Source of the DNA: Auxenochlorella pyrenoidosa
Lineage: Eukaryota > Chlorophyta > Trebouxiophyceae > Chlorellales > Chlorellaceae
DNA: 20,320 bases
Direction of reading: 5' to 3'
NCBI GenBank assembly: GCA_001430745.1
Contig: KQ481938.1
Span: forward strand, 1,333,333-1,353,652
Shown here: piece after piece, positions 12,401 to 18,400 of the stretch
How the letters are laid out: each line of letters starts with the position of its first letter
How positions within the stretch are numbered: position 1 is the first letter of the stretch
Notes under the pieces: generated by a model
Seen by the model: the letters and a program-made list of their open reading frames with translations, nothing else
Told to the model about the DNA's origin: nothing
Database searches by the model: none
Position numbers and translations under genes: made by a program

Positions 12401-15400
12401 TGGGGGTGCGAGGGTAGCCCACACACGAGCAACAGGCACAAGAAGGGGGGTCGCTGGCGGTCCAATCGGCGGCGGGTCATCGGGAGGTGGTGCAGGTGCG
12501 CACCTGAGTGAGACGTCCAGCGAGGTGTCAACCCCCTCGTACTCGGGGCTGCCTGGCTGGCGCAGCTTGAGGGTGAACTCAGCCAGGTCCCGGGGGGGCG
12601 CGATGGCTGGGCAGGCGGGGCCTGCGTGCAGGGGCGGGCAGCCAACAGGATGCAGCAAACGTAGGTTTGCACCTTGAAGCAGGAGCATGCAGGCTGAGGG
12701 GTACCCTCAGTACAGGTGTGAAGGAATGGCAGGCGGGCCCTAAGGACTCACAACAATGTACACAACTACGGGCCCCAACCCCAAAACAGCCACAGCAAGC
12801 GGCCCAGCCCAGCTTCAGGACATAATTTGGCTGGTTGCATCTGGCTCACCAGCCAGCTCCTGGCTGGCGGGGCTCTGCCCCGCGCGCGGCGTGAGGCCCC
12901 CGCTGGACAGCCGCTCGTCCGCATCGAAGAAGGTCTCCTCCCCCACCAGCTCCACGCCTGCACAGCACGCTTGTGGGGCATTGCAGCCAGTCTACTGCTG
13001 CTGCGTGCAGCCAGGCTGGGCGTTCTGCCAGGCTCCATGTCCGGACAGCGCTGGGCCTGCGCTCGCCTGCTTGCTCTTCCTCGCAAACCCGTCAAGTACA
13101 GCTTGCCCGGCCCCGGCCACCTCGCCATCATGGCAAGCACGGTTTGACCTGCCTGCGTGGCTGCTGGCCAGGAAGCGGTTGCGGGGGCAGCGCTGCCCCA
13201 CTAGCAGGTCCTCGATCTCCAGGGAACCCAGGGCAGTGTGCACTGCAGCGTAGCAGGGGGACGAGGCTGCCAGTCAGCTGACAGGCAGGCAGGAGGGCGT
13301 AAAACTGGGAGCTGGGGGTGGGCGGCGGATGCCTGTGCCAGCCTGGACTCGCGAAAAGCCCCAAAAGCCAACTGCAGCCAAGCCGTGCTGGCACACTGGC
13401 TACCCCGTCACGTACCCGTCATGCCGGCGGCGCCGTAGGTGAACCGGCAGGTGCCGCCCGAGGCGCGCAGCACAATCAGAGGCACCTCGCCGTCCACCCC
13501 CACAAAGCCCTCGGGCATGGCGGGCTGGGCCGGGGCGCCGCCGCCGCCGGGCGGGGCAGCGGGCTCAGTGTCGTCCTCCTCCTGCGGGTGTGTCATGCAG
13601 CTGTGAAGCACAGCATGAGCACAGCATGGGCGGAGGTGCAGGCAGCCTGGCGTTCTGGCCCGCACCAGCGCGCTCGATGCACCACTGCTGCTGGTCCCGC
13701 TGTTGCTTCTGCTGGCGATGCACGCGGCGGGCCTCCGCCAAGCAGGCATAGTGTGCATCCCCCTAGTGGGGCCCCCTCGTTGCTCCGCCACTTGCCGGCG
13801 GCGGCCACCAGGGGCTGGGCTCCCGCCCGCTCCCGAAGATGGCCAGCTCCCCAAGCTGGGCTTCAATCTGCAGGCAGGGCAGGCAGCGGGAGGCAAGGCA
13901 CAGCGGGTGACTGCATGCACGTCTGGGAGGGGCTGTCGCCCTCTGCTGCTGGGTAATGCCAGCTCCCAGCTCCCAGTGCTGGACCCCCCTCCCCCCCTCC
14001 CCCCCTTGCCTGCAGCACAGTGGTGGGTGTCTGCCCTGCCGCCGCTGCCTGCGCGCCCTGGGGCAGTCCCTGCCAAGGGGGGTGCATTGAAATGCGCAGA
14101 GTCGTGAGCACAAGCACAGGGATGGATGGCTGCCCCTCGCACCAGGCAGGCAACAGTGGCCAGGCAACAGGTGTGCAGGGCCTCCCAAGCCGAGCCCCCC
14201 CCCGCACGCCGCCCAGCCGACCGCAGCGGCGCACCTGTGCGGCGGTCAGGCCACCTGCGGCCAGGGCCTCATCTGCCTCTGTGCCCGATAGCGTGGAGGA
14301 TGCCTCCTCCCAGTCTGGCGGCAGCAGCGCCGCGCCCTCGGCCGCTGTGCTGGCCACGGCCTGCTGCGCCTGCTGCAGGCAGCGGTACCAGCAGTCAGCC
14401 TGCGCCTCTGCAGCAGGCGGGGGAGCAGGCAGGGCAGGAGTGTCGTACAGAGGCCAGGCGGGGGCATGTGGCAGTGGCAGGGCGCGCAGACGCTGTGCTT
14501 CAGGCAAGTTCCCGTCACCCAGGGTACATATATGTTTTGGGTATATACCCTACTAGTAAATACCCAATAGAAGCCGAAACTCCGCACTAAGCAGGCAGGT
14601 CTCGGAAGCAGGAGACACCCACCCGAGTCCAGGCGCAGCACCACACTGGAGGCACTCTCAGCCAGGCGCGTGAGGTCGAGGCCCTCTGCACAGAGAGGGT
14701 GCGTGGAGGCACAGCATGCATGTACAGCTGAGCAGCCCATGGGGTGACTATGGGAGCGTGGAGGATGCTTCAAGCCGCGCGGTGCACGCGCCTCACTCGT
14801 GCCATTGCTCACGCGAGGGCAGCACCTTTCACGTGCTTGGCACAGGCAGCGCCTTCAAGCTCTTCCCACATAAGGTCCATGAGAGCTAAGCCAGGCTGAT
14901 GTGCCTCTGACCTGGGCACAGCGCCACCACATGTTCGGCTCCTCCAATCTTGTCGGGCGAGACACGCACGACGCGGCGGTCGGGCCACACAGCCTCGACA
15001 GCCAGCTGCCGGGCGCCTGGCTGCGGACCCTCGTAAAGATATAGCTTGCCCTGCACGGGGGGAGGATGGAGCGGCGGTGGGGTGAAGATAGGAGGGTTTC
15101 CTGGGCAGCCTGTCAAGACCGTGGCTCATGACAGGAAGGCTAGACGAGCGTGCCGGCCGGCTGCACGCATGCAATGCCACACCTGCTGCTCGCCCAATGC
15201 GCGTCTCTCCCTGGCATGACCAGCTCTGCAGGCAGCTCGCTGCGCAGCAGACCCCTGTGTCCCGACAGCGCCCCTCCAGCCCGCACCTGGTAGATGATGC
15301 CGTGGCGCGGGCACCAGGCAACACTTGTCCGGCCCAGCCCCGCCCACGCCAGCACGCGCACGCGCCCCTCATACTCGGCATGCTGCCGCCACAGCTCTTT

Positions 15401-18400
15401 GTCAGTCCCGGGCCCGCCTGCCGCCTGGGCTGTCCCGCCGGGGCCGCTGGCGCCGCCGGCAGCCTGCTGCTCCTCGCTGGTCGGCAGCGCGGCACGGATG
15501 ACTCGCAGCATGCGGCCGATGCGGCCCGGGCTGCAGGCAGGCAGGGGATGGTTGGGGTGCAGGGATGGTGCAGAGTCGCCACAGATTGTGGAGGCATGCA
15601 GACAGGCAGCACGAAAAAGGATGCCAGCTGGCCACGCTGTGAGCACATAGTGGGAGCACATTTCCCACATTGTCTGCAAACCAGGGTGCCGGCCAGCATG
15701 CGAGGAGCAGACACCAGCTCCTATTTTGACAGCGTCTATTCTGAAGCAAAGAAGCCAATGGGCCACAGTCCAAGTGAGCTGCCACACCTCAGGTGGAAGT
15801 GCAGCACCGGGATGGAGGGCTGCAGGCGTACCACCGGGCGGGCAGGGTCCAGGAAGCGGGCCGCCTGCAGCGCAATGTCCATGCCCGTGCGCTGCAGCAG
15901 CGGCACCAGCTGGCCGCCGCCCTGCAGGGGTGGGTGGCAAGCAAGGGGCGGGGCAGGCCGGAAGGGGGGTTTGACATAACTCTGCTGCAGCCACTAGATG
16001 GTGGGCAGCAGCTGCCAAGAGGATTACCCGCAACAGATGCGGCACCTGCCCGCCGGCTGAAGCCCATAAGCATGCTGCAAGCCCGCACTCAAAGATCAAC
16101 CCCCAGCCCCTAGTCAACCCGCCCGGAGGTAGTGCACAGAAACCTCGCGCCTCGGCCAGCGAGCCTTGCTGCTTGCCTGCCAGTCAAACTCTCCGTCTGC
16201 CACATAGGCTGCCACGTCGCACACGTTGAGCCGGACGCACTCGTACAGCGCCGCCTCCTCGCCCGGCAGCTTGCCCGCGGTCTCAAAGTCTGTATGGGAA
16301 GTCCGCCAGGGGGGCACGCAATCAGCAGCAGACCTTAAGCAGCAGAGCCTTCGAGGCACCGGGCCAGAGCAGCTGGCGCTGGTGCAAAATTGAGTGGCCA
16401 CCTCCGCTCCAGCAAAATGCTTGCTGTGCGCGGCGGCGACTAGCAGCAGTTGTCGCGGTACGGGGGTGCTTAGCAGCGGCGGCACGAACCCGACTCGATG
16501 ATGAAGCGGCCGAAATCGAGCGCCAGCGTGGCGCAACCCGCGTCGTCCACAGCGGGGATGGCCACCTTGGGGGCATCCAGCACCAGGTGCAGGCGCAGCT
16601 TGGGCCGCGACTGCAGCGCTGCGGCGGCGTACTGCGCAGCCAGGCGGCGGGCGCGCTCCAGCTGCAAGGCAGGGAAGATGGGAGGTCAGGAGGGTGCAGG
16701 GTCTTGGGACCAGCGCAGCCAGGGGTGCAGTACACCGCCGGCCAGAGGGCTGGCTGGTTCCAGGTGCACAGGGTAGGCAGGAATGTGGGTCAGGGTCGCC
16801 AGGCAACACAGACATGCCCGGCAGGCGGTGCAGCCAGCTGGAGCAGGCTGTTGAATGGCGCAGCACCGGAAACCATCTGGCCTCGATCAGACAAGCAGTG
16901 TTGCACCTGAGATGTTGCCTGGGCGCTGAGGTTGGTCAGGTCCAGCTGCTCAGGCGTCTTGAAAAAGTTGACCACCCGGTCAACCGCGCTCGCTGCAGGC
17001 CAAGGGGGCGGCAGCAGGGCGGGGTCACTCGCACTGGCAACGACAAGATGGACTCTGAACGATGCCCTGCGCCCGCCCAGCAACGGCGGGGCACACAGCG
17101 ACCCTCGCTGCTACGCGTTCCTGTGGCAGCCTGCTGCCCGCACCCGAGTAGTACACATAAGACGGCATGAGCGCGACGTCCAGTGCGGCGTCGGCGCTGC
17201 CGTCCTGCGGCTTCTGCACAAAGGTGACCGCAAGCGCCCGCGCCGCCGCCGGCTCGGGCGCGCCCTCCATCTCCTCTGCAAGGAGAGCAGGGGAAGGAGA
17301 GCACGAGCAGGGTTGCGGCTACAACAGAATGCGGGGATTTGGCTGTCTGCTCATGAGCTGCGCAAGCCCTTGGCAATGCTGGCCAACCGTAACTGCTGGC
17401 CACAGCCCCTTGCAGCAACACTGATCTGCTGCATCCCTGCCCTGCTGCACAGCAGGCCCGCCCCACCCGTGAGGTCGGTGGCGGAGCGGAGGCGCTGCAG
17501 CTGCGCCCCCGTCTGGATGAAGGTGCCCTCTGGGGACTCCACCCCCATGGCCGCCACCCCCAGCTCCAATTGCATGGTCTGCGGGTACCTGCTGAGCACC
17601 AGCTGGATGCCCTCCTGCAACAATAAATATGAATAAAGAAGGCGGGCAGCAAGGGGATACGGCTGATGACTGATGCGGCTGGGGTGGGGAGCAACCCGGG
17701 GGTGGGCCCCCGTGACAGGCCAGGAACAGCAGCCAGGACTGCATGGTGCAGACGGGCGCGTGCAGGTACCCAGCTGCGCGGCCCCTCGGTGCATGGGTGC
17801 GTGTCGGCCCCTGCCAGCAGGCCAGCTCACCAGGCCGCCGCGCAGCACCCGCGTGTCGTCCGCGGCCACCAGCACCGCAGACGCCGAGCCCACGCGCGCG
17901 GTGATGCGGCTGAGCAGCGTGAAGGGGGTCTGCGCGCCCAGCCTGCAGGCGCTGGGCAGGCATAGCAGCCAGCAACGTGAGGCGCCGCCCAGCTCCTGGG
18001 ACAATCTGCCCACTGCTGCCAACCTTATGACATGGCGAGCCGCGCAGGCAACACGCACGTGCAGTCCCAGACGACCACAGCACGGGTGCTGGCTGCACCT
18101 CAAAGGCACCTCGGCCGCACCTCAGCCCCAGCTCCTGTTCATTCACCAGTTCCACCAGCCTGCTGTACTCCTCGGGGGTGAGCTCTGGCGCCGCCTCAAC
18201 GCCCTGCAGCCAGGCAGGCAGCAACAGATGCGCTCGCAGGGTGGCGAGCTGGGGCAGGGCTGGCCCAGGGGGGGAAGTTGTCGTAGGGTGCAAACACAGC
18301 GCCAGCGCGCCAGCAGCCAGTACCAGGGATGCTGACAAGACATGTGCATGCGTCTGCTTGTGAACTGGCCAGCGGGGAGCAGCGCTCACCTGGCTGGCGG

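Noticed and set aside
14809..15714. A 301-codon minus-strand open frame across exons 16-17
   Set aside because: It is out of frame with the PH domain exons and very rich in Arg, Cys and Ser; it only happens to lack stops.
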